Assembly (NCBI RefSeq): GCF_040706535.1
Contig: NZ_JAPDRJ010000004.1
Span: 1 to 64,000 of the forward strand
Source: Lentisalinibacter orientalis
Lineage (GTDB): Bacteria; Pseudomonadota; Gammaproteobacteria; Steroidobacterales; Woeseiaceae
Direction: 5' to 3'
DNA length: 64,000 nucleotides
Below are positions 14,042 to 22,595 of the stretch, piece by piece; the stretch's first letter is position 1; every line of letters starts with the position of its first letter. Made by a program: the position numbers and the translations under genes. The notes under the pieces were generated by a model. It made no database searches and had not been told where the DNA came from. It saw only the letters and a program-made list of their open reading frames with translations.

Positions 14042-16501
14042 TTATTTCCACCCGACCGCAGCGAGCGCGATCAGCCGTGCGGCCGCGGCAATGCCGGACA
14101 GCCAGGCATTCTCCACCCGCGATTCGCCGGCACACCAGTCTCCGCACAGGACCAGGGAGCGCGGCTCGTCGATCAGTGCACCTGCCGTCAGCGGGGCGGC
14201 GGCCCGGGCGTAGCGCCAGCGGTGGTACACGGCGGTGGCGCGGTCCAGCGCGATCCCGGTCAGCGCCTCGAAACGCCCGCATAGGGCGTCGACGGTCTCC
14301 GCAGGGTCGAGATCGATGCGGGCCGTCGACCACTCGGCGGTGCCGTGCAGCACCCAGGTGGGTCGGCCGGTGCGCCCGGGTTTGCTGTGGTCGGCCGCAG
14401 CCCAGCCCAGTACGTCGCCCGCGACGAACGCCGCGTCGAAGGGTGCCGGTCCTGTGACGGCCGGGCTGGCCGCGACGGCCAGACAGGGCGAGAACGATAC
14501 CGCCGCGGCCTGGCGCGCCAGCTCCGGCGAAGCCGGCCGGACGAGGTCCGCGGCCTGGGGTGCCGGTGCGCTGACGATCACCGCATCGTACAGCGCGTCG
14601 TACTGACCGGTGTCCTGATCGCCATCGACACGCAGGCGCCAGCCGCCGTCGGCATGCTCCAGCCCATCGATCCGCGTGCGGAACCGCAGGTCGAGGTCTG
14701 CGGCGAGATGGCGCGCCAGCCCATTCATGCCCCGCATGGCGACCAGTCGGTCGTCGCCGGTCGCCCTCGTCAGTGACCCGTCGGCAGCGATGCGGACGAG
14801 CCGCGCGGCCCATGGGCCGACCACGCCGTCGTGACGCCAGGAATGGACGTGGCGGCGGAACGCCGCGTCCCGCGCCGTGAAATATTGCGCGCCGTGGTCG
14901 AAGCGCCGGTCGGGCTCGCGCCGGGTCGCCGTGCGGCCGCCGGGGCCGCGGGCCTTCTCGAATACGGTCACGCCGTGGCCGGCGTCGGCCAAACTGCGGG
15001 CGGCCGCGAGCCCGGCGATCCCGGCACCGACGACGGCGACGCGGAGCTGCCGCCCGGAGGGCGGGCGATCGATGCGCCGGCGGCAGGCCGCCAGATCCAG
15101 CCGACGGGCGTGGGCTGCGGTGTCCCTGGGCCGGATGCGGCCGAGCACCGGGCGCTCGGGAGCGAAGGGGCGATCCAGGGCGCCGAGCGCCCAGAGCAGG
15201 CCGCCGTAGGAGTTCGGGTCGTTGCCGTCCAGGGCGTAGCGGTGGTTGAGATCGACCAGTGCGGCCATCGCGGCCTCCGGGGTGCGCGTCCAGAGCGGGA
15301 TGGCCTTGGCCCAGGTCATGCGCAGATTGTTGTGCAGCTCGCCATGGCGGAGCAGCGAGGCCTGCGCCGTGTCCCAGAGGGCGTCGCCCGAGCGGCCGCG
15401 GGCCAGCGTCTCCAGGGAAAAGTCCCGGACGCGCGGCTCGCGCCGACGGGCTTCCAGCGTCGCGCGGGCCCAGCGCGGCAGGGCGTCCAGGGTCTCCAGT
15501 ACGTCACGGTGGTAGCAGAAGTTGTGCGCCAGCTCCCGCCAGACGAGCAGCTCTTCGAGGAATTTGGCTGCACCCTTGCCGCCGTTGCCACCCTCGCCAC
15601 GCCGGGCGGCGGTCTCACGCGCCATCCGGAAAGGCGATATCTGGCCGTAGTGGAGATAGGCGCTCATGCGCGAGACGCCCCGGGGCGCCTCGATGGCGGC
15701 GTCGTTGCGCAGCGCGTGATAGGCGTCCAGCCCCTGGTCACGGAACCGCCGCCACCGTTCTTCTGCGGCCCTAGTGCCGCCGGGCGTGTGGAAGACGGGC
15801 CAGACGCCGTGATCGATGTCGCAGCCGGCGATCAGTTCCGCGAGCTCCCGGTCGTCCCGCTCGGCGAGGCCGTCGATGCCGGCAAGACCGCGGCAGTCGG
15901 CTTCGGCCAGCCCGACGCTCGGCGCCGCCTCGCCCGGCCACGGTGCCGCGGCGCGGGCCGCCTGTTCCCGGCCGACGACCTCGCGAAAGCGGAAGGCCCG
16001 GTCGAAGGCCCGTCCCACCCGCTGCATCGGGTATACGCAGCGGGCATCGACGGCCCATGCGGCGCAGCCGATCCGGGCCGCCAGCGCCGGCTGCCAGCGG
16101 TCGAACGGCGGCACGGGCATCTCCTCGAACACCACGGCCGCCGCGTCCCGGCAGAGCAGCGGCAGCGGGGAGGGGGCGTCGGCCTGCCGGGGCAGATGGA
16201 AGACGTAGCGGATGCCGCGCTCGGCGAGGGCGCGGGCCACGTCGCGAGCCCCCTGCAGGATGAACAGATGGTGCCGGTCGGAGTTGTAGCGGTGGCGGCC
16301 GCCCAGGCCCTGATACACGAGGACCGGCAGCCCGAGCGCCGCGCCGACGGCGAGCGCCGCCTCCAGGGCCGGGTTCTCCGCGGCGCGCATGGCGTGATGC
16401 ATCCAGTACAGGACGTAGCGGCCGCGGCGGACCGGGGCCGCATTCAGCGCGCGCCGTCTTTCCTCGAGATAGGCCGGCAGCGCCGGCGCGTCGGGCTCCA
16501 T
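14042..16501 (-). CDS. Class II DNA photolyase fused to a renalase-like FAD oxidoreductase
   Basis: The 819-residue protein is a fusion. Residues about 25-470 are a class II CPD photolyase: the opening GRYVLYWMHHAMRAAENPAL, then ELAHNFCYH, LLRHGELHNNLRMTWAKA and LNHRYALDGNDPNSYGG in order, the FAD- and DNA-binding core of class II enzymes. After a linker, residues about 487-819 form a second flavoprotein with a Rossmann motif (VVGAGIAGLAAARSL, 491-505), GGRTATR and a C-terminal CGDW flavin-contact segment, like renalase/amine-oxidase-type NAD(P)-FAD proteins. Photolyase repairs pyrimidine dimers with blue light. The second domain might reduce FAD or be an independent oxidoreductase. No stop or frameshift separates the halves. 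Confidence 0.88.
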   Translation of the reverse strand: MEPDAPALPAYLEERRRALNAAPVRRGRYVLYWMHHAMRAAENPALEAALAVGAALGLPVLVYQGLGGRHRYNSDRHHLFILQGARDVARALAERGIRYVFHLPRQADAPSPLPLLCRDAAAVVFEEMPVPPFDRWQPALAARIGCAAWAVDARCVYPMQRVGRAFDRAFRFREVVGREQAARAAAPWPGEAAPSVGLAEADCRGLAGIDGLAERDDRELAELIAGCDIDHGVWPVFHTPGGTRAAEERWRRFRDQGLDAYHALRNDAAIEAPRGVSRMSAYLHYGQISPFRMARETAARRGEGGNGGKGAAKFLEELLVWRELAHNFCYHRDVLETLDALPRWARATLEARRREPRVRDFSLETLARGRSGDALWDTAQASLLRHGELHNNLRMTWAKAIPLWTRTPEAAMAALVDLNHRYALDGNDPNSYGGLLWALGALDRPFAPERPVLGRIRPRDTAAHARRLDLAACRRRIDRPPSGRQLRVAVVGAGIAGLAAARSLADAGHGVTVFEKARGPGGRTATRREPDRRFDHGAQYFTARDAAFRRHVHSWRHDGVVGPWAARLVRIAADGSLTRATGDDRLVAMRGMNGLARHLAADLDLRFRTRIDGLEHADGGWRLRVDGDQDTGQYDALYDAVIVSAPAPQAADLVRPASPELARQAAAVSFSPCLAVAASPAVTGPAPFDAAFVAGDVLGWAAADHSKPGRTGRPTWVLHGTAEWSTARIDLDPAETVDALCGRFEALTGIALDRATAVYHRWRYARAAAPLTAGALIDEPRSLVLCGDWCAGESRVENAWLSGIAAAARLIALAAVGWK

Positions 16502-16635
16502 GGGTATCTCCGCGTGGGGAGGGCCGGGCAGGGAAGGCTAGCCGCAGGGCCCATCCGCTACAATCTCCCCGGCGGCGGACGACGGCCGTGCCGAGTCTGT
16601 GACCAAGAATCCACCTCGGATGGGAAGGAGATGAC
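16502..16635. promoter_or_regulatory. Divergent intergenic region, photolyase and lipocalin-like genes
   Basis: A TACAAT hexamer at 16559-16564 could be a -10 element for the rightward gene, but no good -35 is at the right distance. AAGGAG at 16625-16630 is the ribosome-binding site of the next gene. Nothing else is recognised. Confidence 0.35.
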
Positions 16636-17094
16636 GTGCATATAACCGCAGAAGACCTGGTCGGCGCCTGGAAACTCGAGCGCTGGGAGATCAGCTACCC
16701 TGCCACGGGCCGCGTGACCCGGCCCTTCGGCGAGGACGCCACCGGGATGATCCTGTACACGCCGGACGGCTACATGTCGGCCGTGCTGGCCGAGCGCGAC
16801 CGGGGCTCGTTCTCCACGCCGGTCGTGCCGAAAGCGCCGGACGCGGAGAAGGTGCGGGCCTTCGACGGCTACATGCATTACGCAGGCCGATACTTCGTGG
16901 TGCAGGGCGACGTCCACCACGAGGTGGAGTTCGCGCTGAACATGGACCTGATCGGCACCACGCAGATTCGCGAGGCCGAGCTCGACGGCGACCGTCTCAC
17001 CCTGTCCGCCGAGGAGCCGCTGGAGGGCGGCGAGATGCGCCGCCACCGTCTGCAGTGGATCCGCGCCTCGCTGGCCGGCGGGCTGCCCGGGTGA
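16636..17094 (+). CDS. Lipocalin-like domain protein
   Basis: The 152-residue protein has the opening LVGAWKLERWEI, then TGMILYTPDGYMSAVL and DGYMHYAGRYFVVQGDVHHEVE. This is the pattern of the lipocalin-like (lipocalin_5) family, small beta-barrels that often sit beside catabolic enzymes. There is no leader peptide. The GTG start at 16636 is five bases after AAGGAG. An out-of-frame ATG five bases earlier would give only four codons. The stop overlaps the next start (GTGA), so it is coupled to the FAH-family hydrolase. Ligand unknown. Confidence 0.78.
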   Translation: MHITAEDLVGAWKLERWEISYPATGRVTRPFGEDATGMILYTPDGYMSAVLAERDRGSFSTPVVPKAPDAEKVRAFDGYMHYAGRYFVVQGDVHHEVEFALNMDLIGTTQIREAELDGDRLTLSAEEPLEGGEMRRHRLQWIRASLAGGLPG

Positions 17095-17969
17095 GGATCG
17101 CGAGCTTCCGCCACCGGGGCCGGCCGAGCTACGGCGTCGTGCGCGCCGGCGGGATCGTGGATGCCGGCCGGAAGCTCGGCGTGGAGCTTCCCGACCTGAG
17201 AAGCGTGCTGGCTGCCGACGCCATCGACGAACTCCACGCACTGGCCGCGGACGCCGAACCCGACCTGGCCCTGGCCGAGGTGGAATTGCTGCCCGTGATC
17301 ACCCACCCGGACAAGATCCTCTGCGTCGGCATCAACTACCGGCCCCACGTGGAGGAGACCGGCCGCGACGCGCCGGAACACCCGGTGCTCTTCACCCGCT
17401 TCCCCGGCTCCCAGGTCGGTCACGGCCAGCCGCTGGTGCGGCCGTCCGTGTCGCACAAGTTCGACTACGAGGGCGAGCTGGCCGTCATCATCGGGCGCCG
17501 CGGCCGCCATATCGCCCCGGAGGGGGCGCTGCGCCACGTGGCCGGTTACTCCTGCTTCAACGACGGCAGCGTGCGCGACTTCCAGCGCCACAGCTCCCAG
17601 TTCACCGCCGGCAAGAACTTCGCGCGCAGCGGCGGCTTCGGCCCCTGGCTCACCACCGCCGACGAGATCGGCGACCCGGCCCGGCTGACGCTCGAGACCC
17701 GGCTGAACGGGGCGGTAATGCAGTCCGCGGACGTGGCGGACCTCATCTTCGACGTGCCGGCGCTGATCGGCTATTGCTCCACCTTCGCCGAGCTGCTGCC
17801 GGGCGACGTCATCGTCACCGGCACGCCGGGCGGCGTGGGCTACGTGCGCAAGCCGCCCGTCTATCTGCAGCCGGGCGACGTCGTGGAGGTGGATATCCCC
17901 GGCGTCGGCGTGCTGCGCAACGGCGTCGTTGACGAGGTCGACGTGCTCAGCGGCCGGGGACCCGACTGA
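17091..17969 (+). CDS. Fumarylacetoacetate hydrolase (FAH) family protein, short form
   Basis: The 292-residue protein has the FAH-fold core. KILCVGINYRPHVEE begins the domain, FDYEGELAVIIG holds the metal-binding Glu pair (about 127 and 129), CFNDGSVRDFQ follows, and GDVIVTGTPGGVGYVRKPP is the signature near the end. Family members cleave C-C bonds or hydrate or decarboxylate 2-oxo acids from aromatic ring cleavage, with Mg or Mn. Substrate not assignable. The start is GTG at 17091 inside the GTGA overlap with the lipocalin-like gene. Confidence 0.87.
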   Translation: MRIASFRHRGRPSYGVVRAGGIVDAGRKLGVELPDLRSVLAADAIDELHALAADAEPDLALAEVELLPVITHPDKILCVGINYRPHVEETGRDAPEHPVLFTRFPGSQVGHGQPLVRPSVSHKFDYEGELAVIIGRRGRHIAPEGALRHVAGYSCFNDGSVRDFQRHSSQFTAGKNFARSGGFGPWLTTADEIGDPARLTLETRLNGAVMQSADVADLIFDVPALIGYCSTFAELLPGDVIVTGTPGGVGYVRKPPVYLQPGDVVEVDIPGVGVLRNGVVDEVDVLSGRGPD

Positions 17970-18632
17970 TCAGCCGAGGTGGCGCCTGAGGAAGTCGGTG
18001 GTTCGCCCGAAAGCGAGACAGGCTGCCTCCGGGTCGTAGTCGCCACGCCGGTCGCAGTTGAAGCCGTGCCCGACCCCCTCGTAGACGTGCACGACGGCCT
18101 CCGGATTGGCGGTGCGCACCTGCTCCACCTGTTCCATGGGGATGTGGGCATCCCGGTCGCCGTAGTGGAGCATCACCGGGCAGGCGGGCGAGAGGTCGGT
18201 CATGTTGTGGATGCCGCCGCCGTAGTAGCCCACCGCCGCCGCCAGCGGCAGTTCGGCGGCGCAGCGGTAGGCCTGCGCGCCGCCCCAGCAGAAGCCGACC
18301 GCGCCCACCTTGCCGCCGCGGGTCGCCTGCTCGACGCCGGCAGCGAGGTCCAGGATGGTCTGGCGCGGATCCAGCCGCCCGACGAGGTCCCGTCCGCGGC
18401 CGATGTCCGCATAGTCGACGGTGATGTCCCTGCCGAGCCGGTCGAATACCGCCGGCGCCACGGCCAGGAAGCCGGCCTCGGCGAACTGGTCGCAGACGTC
18501 GCGGATGTGGTTGTTCACGCCGAAGATCTCCTGGATGACCAGCACCCCGCCGATGGGTGTGCCTCCCGGCGGTGCGATCGCGGCGCCGAGCACGTGGCCG
18601 TCGGCGGCGGTCAGCTCGATGTCGTGCGCCAT
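17970..18632 (-). CDS. Dienelactone hydrolase family protein
   Basis: The 220-residue alpha/beta hydrolase has QEIFGVN with Glu36, the nucleophile motif GFCWGG with Cys115, YGDRDAHIP with the catalytic Asp, and EGVGHGFNC with the catalytic His: a complete Cys-Asp-His dienelactone hydrolase set. The classic reaction opens dienelactone to maleylacetate in halo-aromatic degradation; relatives act on other lactones. It starts two bases after the stop of the upstream FAH gene in a leftward pair, and converges with the other FAH gene at a shared boundary. Confidence 0.88.
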   Translation of the reverse strand: MAHDIELTAADGHVLGAAIAPPGGTPIGGVLVIQEIFGVNNHIRDVCDQFAEAGFLAVAPAVFDRLGRDITVDYADIGRGRDLVGRLDPRQTILDLAAGVEQATRGGKVGAVGFCWGGAQAYRCAAELPLAAAVGYYGGGIHNMTDLSPACPVMLHYGDRDAHIPMEQVEQVRTANPEAVVHVYEGVGHGFNCDRRGDYDPEAACLAFGRTTDFLRRHLG

Positions 18633-18634
18633 GC

Positions 18635-19612
18635 TCAGGCCTCCACGATTTTCTGGTCGATGGCGCCGAAGATGCTGTTGCCCTCGGCGTCGAACATCTC
18701 GATGCGGACCCGGTCGCCGAAGCGCAGGAAGGGCGTCTTCGCCGCGCCGTCCTCGACCGTCTCCAGCATGCGCCGCTCGGCGATGCAGCTGGAGCCGCGG
18801 CTGCGGTCGTAGTTCGAGATGGTGCCGGAGCCGATGATGGTGCCCGCGCCGAGGCGCCGGGTCTTCGTCACGTGCTCGATCAGCTGCAGGAAGTTGAAGG
18901 TCATGTCCACGCCGCACTCCGGACGGCCGAATTCCTCGCCGTTCAGCGTGGTGACCAGCGGCAGGTTGAAGGTGCCGTCCTGCCAGGCCTCGCCCAGTTC
19001 GTCCGGGGTGACGGCGACCGGGGAGAATGTGGTGGAGGGCTTGGACTGGTAGAAGCCGAAGCCCTTGGCCAGCTCGCCCGGGATCAGGTTGCGCAGCGAG
19101 ACGTCGTTCACCAGCATCAGCAGCCTGATGTGGCCGGCCGCCTCGCCGGCGCCGGTGCCCATGGGCACATCATCGGTGATCACCGCTGTCTCGGCCTCCA
19201 TGTCGATGCCGTAGTCCTCGTCCGGTACGGGTATGTCTTCCAGCGGCCCGAGGAAGTCGTCGGAGCCGCCCTGATAGACGAGCGGGTCGTGCCAGAAACT
19301 CTCCGGCATCTCCGCGCCCCGGGCCTTGCGCACCAGCTCGACGTGATTCACGTAGGCGCTGCCGTCCACCCAGTGGTAGGCGCGCGGCAACGGCGCATCG
19401 AGGTCGGCCATATCCAGGTCGAAGGCGCCCTCGGCGGTACCTTCGTGGAGTTCGTCGGCGAGCGCCTGCAGGCGCGGAGCCGCGGTCTCCCAGTCGTCCA
19501 GTGCGGCCTGGAGGGTGGTGGCGATGCCGTCCGCAGCGACGGCCCGTTTCAGGTCGCGGCTGACGACGATCAATCGGCCGTCGCGCCCGCTCCTGAGGCT
19601 GGCGAGTTTCAT
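18635..19612 (-). CDS. Fumarylacetoacetate hydrolase family protein, long form
   Basis: The 325-residue protein has the N-terminal domain seen in the larger FAH-like enzymes (MKLASLRSGRDGRLIVVSRD) and a C-terminal catalytic domain with DMEAETAVITDDVP (metal-binding Glu pair) and LGAGTIIGSGTISN. It should hydrolyse or otherwise cleave a 1,3-diketo or 2-oxo acid, possibly in tyrosine or aromatic breakdown; true fumarylacetoacetase is longer, so I do not call it that. First gene of the leftward pair with the dienelactone hydrolase. Confidence 0.85.
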   Translation of the reverse strand: MKLASLRSGRDGRLIVVSRDLKRAVAADGIATTLQAALDDWETAAPRLQALADELHEGTAEGAFDLDMADLDAPLPRAYHWVDGSAYVNHVELVRKARGAEMPESFWHDPLVYQGGSDDFLGPLEDIPVPDEDYGIDMEAETAVITDDVPMGTGAGEAAGHIRLLMLVNDVSLRNLIPGELAKGFGFYQSKPSTTFSPVAVTPDELGEAWQDGTFNLPLVTTLNGEEFGRPECGVDMTFNFLQLIEHVTKTRRLGAGTIIGSGTISNYDRSRGSSCIAERRMLETVEDGAAKTPFLRFGDRVRIEMFDAEGNSIFGAIDQKIVEA

Positions 19613-19637
19613 GTGATTCCCCTCTAAGCGTGTATCG

Positions 19638-19673
19638 GATGAATTGTCCGATGAATTGTCCGATGAATTGTCG
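19638..19673. repeat. 12-bp tandem repeat, three near-identical units
   Basis: GATGAATTGTCC is repeated at 19638, 19650 and 19662 (last base changed in the third copy), in the gap upstream of the leftward FAH gene and the rightward rimB gene. It could affect the leader of either gene or bind a protein once per helical turn. Confidence 0.85.
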
Positions 19674-19736
19674 AATCCGCGCGAAGCATGGTAGACAGGA
19701 AGCCGGGCAGCCGCAATTGGACCGCAATCCGATCAC

Positions 19737-20222
19737 ATGAGCAGACAGGACGCGCCCTGGATCGTGGGCTGGCGTGAATATCTCGACCTGCCGGATCTGG
19801 GCCTGAGCCGCATCAAGGCCAAGGTGGATACGGGCGCACGCACCTCCACGCTGCACGCGCTGGACATCGAGCACTTCGAGGAGGAGGGCAGGGAGCGCGT
19901 GCGCTTCCTGGTCCATCCGCAACATCGCGCCGACGACCTGGAGGTGGTCTGCACCGCCGACGTGGTCGACCGGCGCGGCGTGCGCAGCTCCATCGGCCAC
20001 CGTCAGCACCGGGTGGTGATCGAGACCACGCTCGCGCTCTCGCCGGAGCTCGTCTGGCCCATCGAGGTGACGCTGACCTCGCGTTCGGACATGCGTTTCC
20101 GTATGTTGTTGGGCAGGACGGCGCTGCGCGGGCACATGCTCGTGGACCCCGGCCGCTCCTATCTCACCGGCGGGCGGCCCGCGCGCATCGACGCGGCCAG
20201 ACGGCGCAGAAAGACACGTTGA
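19737..20222 (+). CDS. rimB: RimB-like retropepsin-fold protease (ATP-dependent zinc protease family)
   Basis: The 161-residue protein has the aspartic-protease-like triad KVDTGARTSTLHA (Asp31-Thr-Gly-Ala) and MLLGRTAL near the C-terminus, as in the family once called ATP-dependent zinc protease and later recognised as retropepsin-like. In Pseudomonas fluorescens, RimB works with RimK and modulates glutamate addition to ribosomal protein S6. Here rimK follows directly, which supports the name. The tail is basic (ARRRRKTR). Confidence 0.85.
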   Translation: MSRQDAPWIVGWREYLDLPDLGLSRIKAKVDTGARTSTLHALDIEHFEEEGRERVRFLVHPQHRADDLEVVCTADVVDRRGVRSSIGHRQHRVVIETTLALSPELVWPIEVTLTSRSDMRFRMLLGRTALRGHMLVDPGRSYLTGGRPARIDAARRRRKTR

Positions 20223-20267
20223 ACGGGCTGCCGGGCCGTGCCCCGGCGCTGAAGGAGGACCTCTATC

Positions 20268-21173
20268 TTGAAGATCGCAATACTCTCGCGCAGGCGCTCG
20301 ATCTACTCCACCCGCAGACTGATGGAGGCGGGCGAGGAGCGCGGCCACGAGATGCACGTGATCGACCACCAGCGCTGCTACATGGACATCACGTCGCACA
20401 AGCCGTCCGTGCACTACAAGGGTGCCACGCTGAAGGGCTTCGACGCCGTGATACCGCGCATCGGCGCCTCGGTGACGTTCTACGGCACCGCGGTGCTGCG
20501 CCAGTTTGAAATGATGGGCGTCTTCCCGCTGAACGAGTCGGTGGCCATCAGCCGCTCGCGGGACAAGCTGCGGTCCCTGCAGCTGCTCTCCCGGCGCGGC
20601 ATCGGCCTGCCGGTCACCGGCTTCGCCAATTCGCCGGACGACACCGAGGATGTGCTGAAAATGACCGGCGGCGCGCCGGTGGTCATCAAGCTGCTGGAAG
20701 GCACCCAGGGCGTGGGCGTGGTGCTGGCGGAGACCCGCAAGGCGGCCACCAGCGTAATCGAGGCGTTCCGCGGACTGAACGCGAACTTCCTCGTGCAGGA
20801 ATTCATCGCCGAGGCGGGCGGTGCGGACATCCGCTGCCTCGTGGTGGGCGGCAAGGTGGTCGCGTCGATGAAGCGCCAGGGCAAGGAGGGCGAGTTCCGC
20901 TCCAACCTGCACCGGGGAGGCTCCGCCTCACTGGTACGCATCACGCCGGAGGAACGCTCCACCGCCGTGCGCTCCGCGAAGATCATGGGGCTGAACGTCG
21001 CCGGCGTGGACATCCTGCGCTCCAATCACGGTCCCGTGGTGATGGAGGTGAATTCCTCGCCCGGGCTGGAGGGCATCGAGGCGGCCACCGGCAAGGACGT
21101 CGCGGGCCTCATCATCGGCTTCATCGAGAACAACGCGAAGCCCGGCAAGACGAAGACCAAAGGTGTCGGCTGA
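20268..21173 (+). CDS. rimK: RimK: ribosomal protein S6 glutamate ligase (ATP-grasp)
   Basis: The 301-residue protein matches RimK in length and sequence. The N-terminal MKIAILSRRRSIYSTRRL and RIGASVTFYGTAVLRQFE are followed by the ATP-grasp region (VIKLLEGTQGVGVVLAE, LVQEFIAEAGGADIR) and the metal-binding end VVMEVNSSPGLEGIE. RimK adds glutamate residues to the C-terminus of S6 and makes poly-glutamate. The start is TTG at 20268 with AAGGAGG nine bases upstream. It overlaps the following M14 gene. Confidence 0.94.
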   Translation: MKIAILSRRRSIYSTRRLMEAGEERGHEMHVIDHQRCYMDITSHKPSVHYKGATLKGFDAVIPRIGASVTFYGTAVLRQFEMMGVFPLNESVAISRSRDKLRSLQLLSRRGIGLPVTGFANSPDDTEDVLKMTGGAPVVIKLLEGTQGVGVVLAETRKAATSVIEAFRGLNANFLVQEFIAEAGGADIRCLVVGGKVVASMKRQGKEGEFRSNLHRGGSASLVRITPEERSTAVRSAKIMGLNVAGVDILRSNHGPVVMEVNSSPGLEGIEAATGKDVAGLIIGFIENNAKPGKTKTKGVG

Positions 21174-22212
21174 GCGTAGCGGGGCGGGCGGCCGCCCCAT
21201 CGAGATCGGCGGCCATACCGTGCGCCCCGGTGAACGGGCGAGCATCGACCTGCCGGCGGCGGATCTCTACACCCACACGGAAATGACCATGCCCGTGCAG
21301 GTCATCAACGGCCGGCGGGCCGGGCCCGTGCTGTTCGTCTCGGCGGCGGTGCACGGCGACGAGATCAACGGGGTGGAGATCATCCGCCGCCTGCTGAAGC
21401 GGCGCGCGCTGCGCAGCCTGCGGGGCACGCTGCTGGCGGTGCCGGTGGTCAACGTGCTCGGCTTCCTGAACATGTCGCGCTACCTGCCGGACCGCCGCGA
21501 CCTGAACCGCTCCTTCCCGGGCAGCGAGAAAGGCTCGGCGGCGGCGCGCCTCGCGAACCTCTTCGTCACCGAGATCGTCGACAAGGCCGACTACGGCATC
21601 GATCTGCATACCGGCGCCATCCATCGCGCCAACCTGCCGCAGATCCGCGCCGACCTGGATCACGAGGAGACGCGCGAACTCGCCAGCGCCTTCGGCGTGC
21701 CGGTGATGATCAACGCGTCGGTGCGGGAGGGTTCACTGCGCGAGCTGGCGGCGAGCCGTGACGTGCCCCTGCTCCTGTACGAGGCGGGCGAGGCGCTGCG
21801 TTTCGACGAGCTCGCCATCCGCGCCGGCGTCCGCGGCATCCAGCAGGTGATGCGTCGCCTCGGGATGCTGCCTGCCGGGAAGTCGAAGCGCCGCGAATCC
21901 AGTCCGGTCACCGCGCTCGACAGCGGCTGGATCCGCTCGCCCCAGAGCGGCATCGTGCACGCCACCGTGCGCCTCGGCGACTACGTGAAGAAGGGCGACG
22001 TCATCGCCAACGTGCGCGACCCACTCGGCGCTTCGGACACCGTCATCCGCGCCACCGACGACGGCGTGGTGATCGGGCTGTCGAAGCTGCCGCTGGCGCA
22101 CGAGGGCGACGCCATCGTGCACGTCGCGGCCTTCGATCAGCCCACGCGGGTCGCCCGCAGCGTGGAGGAGTTCCACCGCGGTCACGGCGCCGACGAACCG
22201 GCGACCGGCTGA
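21163..22212 (+). CDS. M14-family aspartoacylase / succinylglutamate desuccinylase-like protein
   Basis: The 349-residue protein has the zinc motif VHGDEINGVE (HxxE, about residues 63-72), NRSFPGSEKG, and GIDLHTGA with a third zinc-ligand His. A C-terminal beta-barrel-like domain (SGIVHATVRLGDYVKKGDVIANV) resembles a biotinyl-type hammerhead. The start GTG at 21163 lies inside the end of rimK. The conserved neighbourhood RimB-RimK-M14 suggests it removes or edits groups on glutamate-modified substrates; the actual substrate is not known to me. Confidence 0.87.
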   Translation: MSAERSGAGGRPIEIGGHTVRPGERASIDLPAADLYTHTEMTMPVQVINGRRAGPVLFVSAAVHGDEINGVEIIRRLLKRRALRSLRGTLLAVPVVNVLGFLNMSRYLPDRRDLNRSFPGSEKGSAAARLANLFVTEIVDKADYGIDLHTGAIHRANLPQIRADLDHEETRELASAFGVPVMINASVREGSLRELAASRDVPLLLYEAGEALRFDELAIRAGVRGIQQVMRRLGMLPAGKSKRRESSPVTALDSGWIRSPQSGIVHATVRLGDYVKKGDVIANVRDPLGASDTVIRATDDGVVIGLSKLPLAHEGDAIVHVAAFDQPTRVARSVEEFHRGHGADEPATG

Positions 22213-22425
22213 GGGTCATGCGGGATTGCTGCGGCGGCCGATTATGTTGCACTGCCGCGACATACGGACGGCTTTCTGCCCCTGAAATTTGACACTTCGT
22301 GGGGTTTCTGCCACCTTTCAAATCCCGACAATTTCATCGACCATCGCGTGCCGGGTATACGACCTTCAGGTACACACTGGGGCGGGGGAACACGATGCAC
22401 TGATCCCGTCACGACGATGGACACC
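22213..22425 (+). other. Non-coding spacer after the RimK cluster
   Basis: No gene is seen. The segment contains TTTCTGCC twice (near 22272 and 22307), each followed by an AAATTTGA/TTTCAAAT-like sequence in opposite sense, and a TTGACA at about 22290. A possible -10 (TATACG, about 22356) could start a transcript of about 85 nt ending at the terminator at 22450, so a small RNA is possible but unproven. Confidence 0.35.
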
Positions 22426-22450
22426 GCGGCCCCACTGGGGCCGCTTTTTT
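22426..22450 (+). terminator. Rho-independent terminator
   Basis: GCGGCCCC at 22426-22433, loop ACT, GGGGCCGC at 22437-22444 and six T residues make a strong terminator. It is 214 bases after the M14 stop, unusually far for that operon. Confidence 0.9.
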
Positions 22451-22595
22451 GTGGCGGAACGCGAACTGTCGCCGGGCCGCCAGCCACTCGACAGCCACCA
22501 GCCGCCATCCGCCCCTGAATCGCCGTTCGTTTGAATTGCCGCCCGCCGCGGCGCAGAATCCCGCGGAACGCGGTCTGCAGCAAAGGGAGTAAGGC

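Noticed and set aside
22270..22330. Possible insertion-sequence end
   Set aside because: Short repeated words are present, but there is no transposase, no matching second end and no target duplication.
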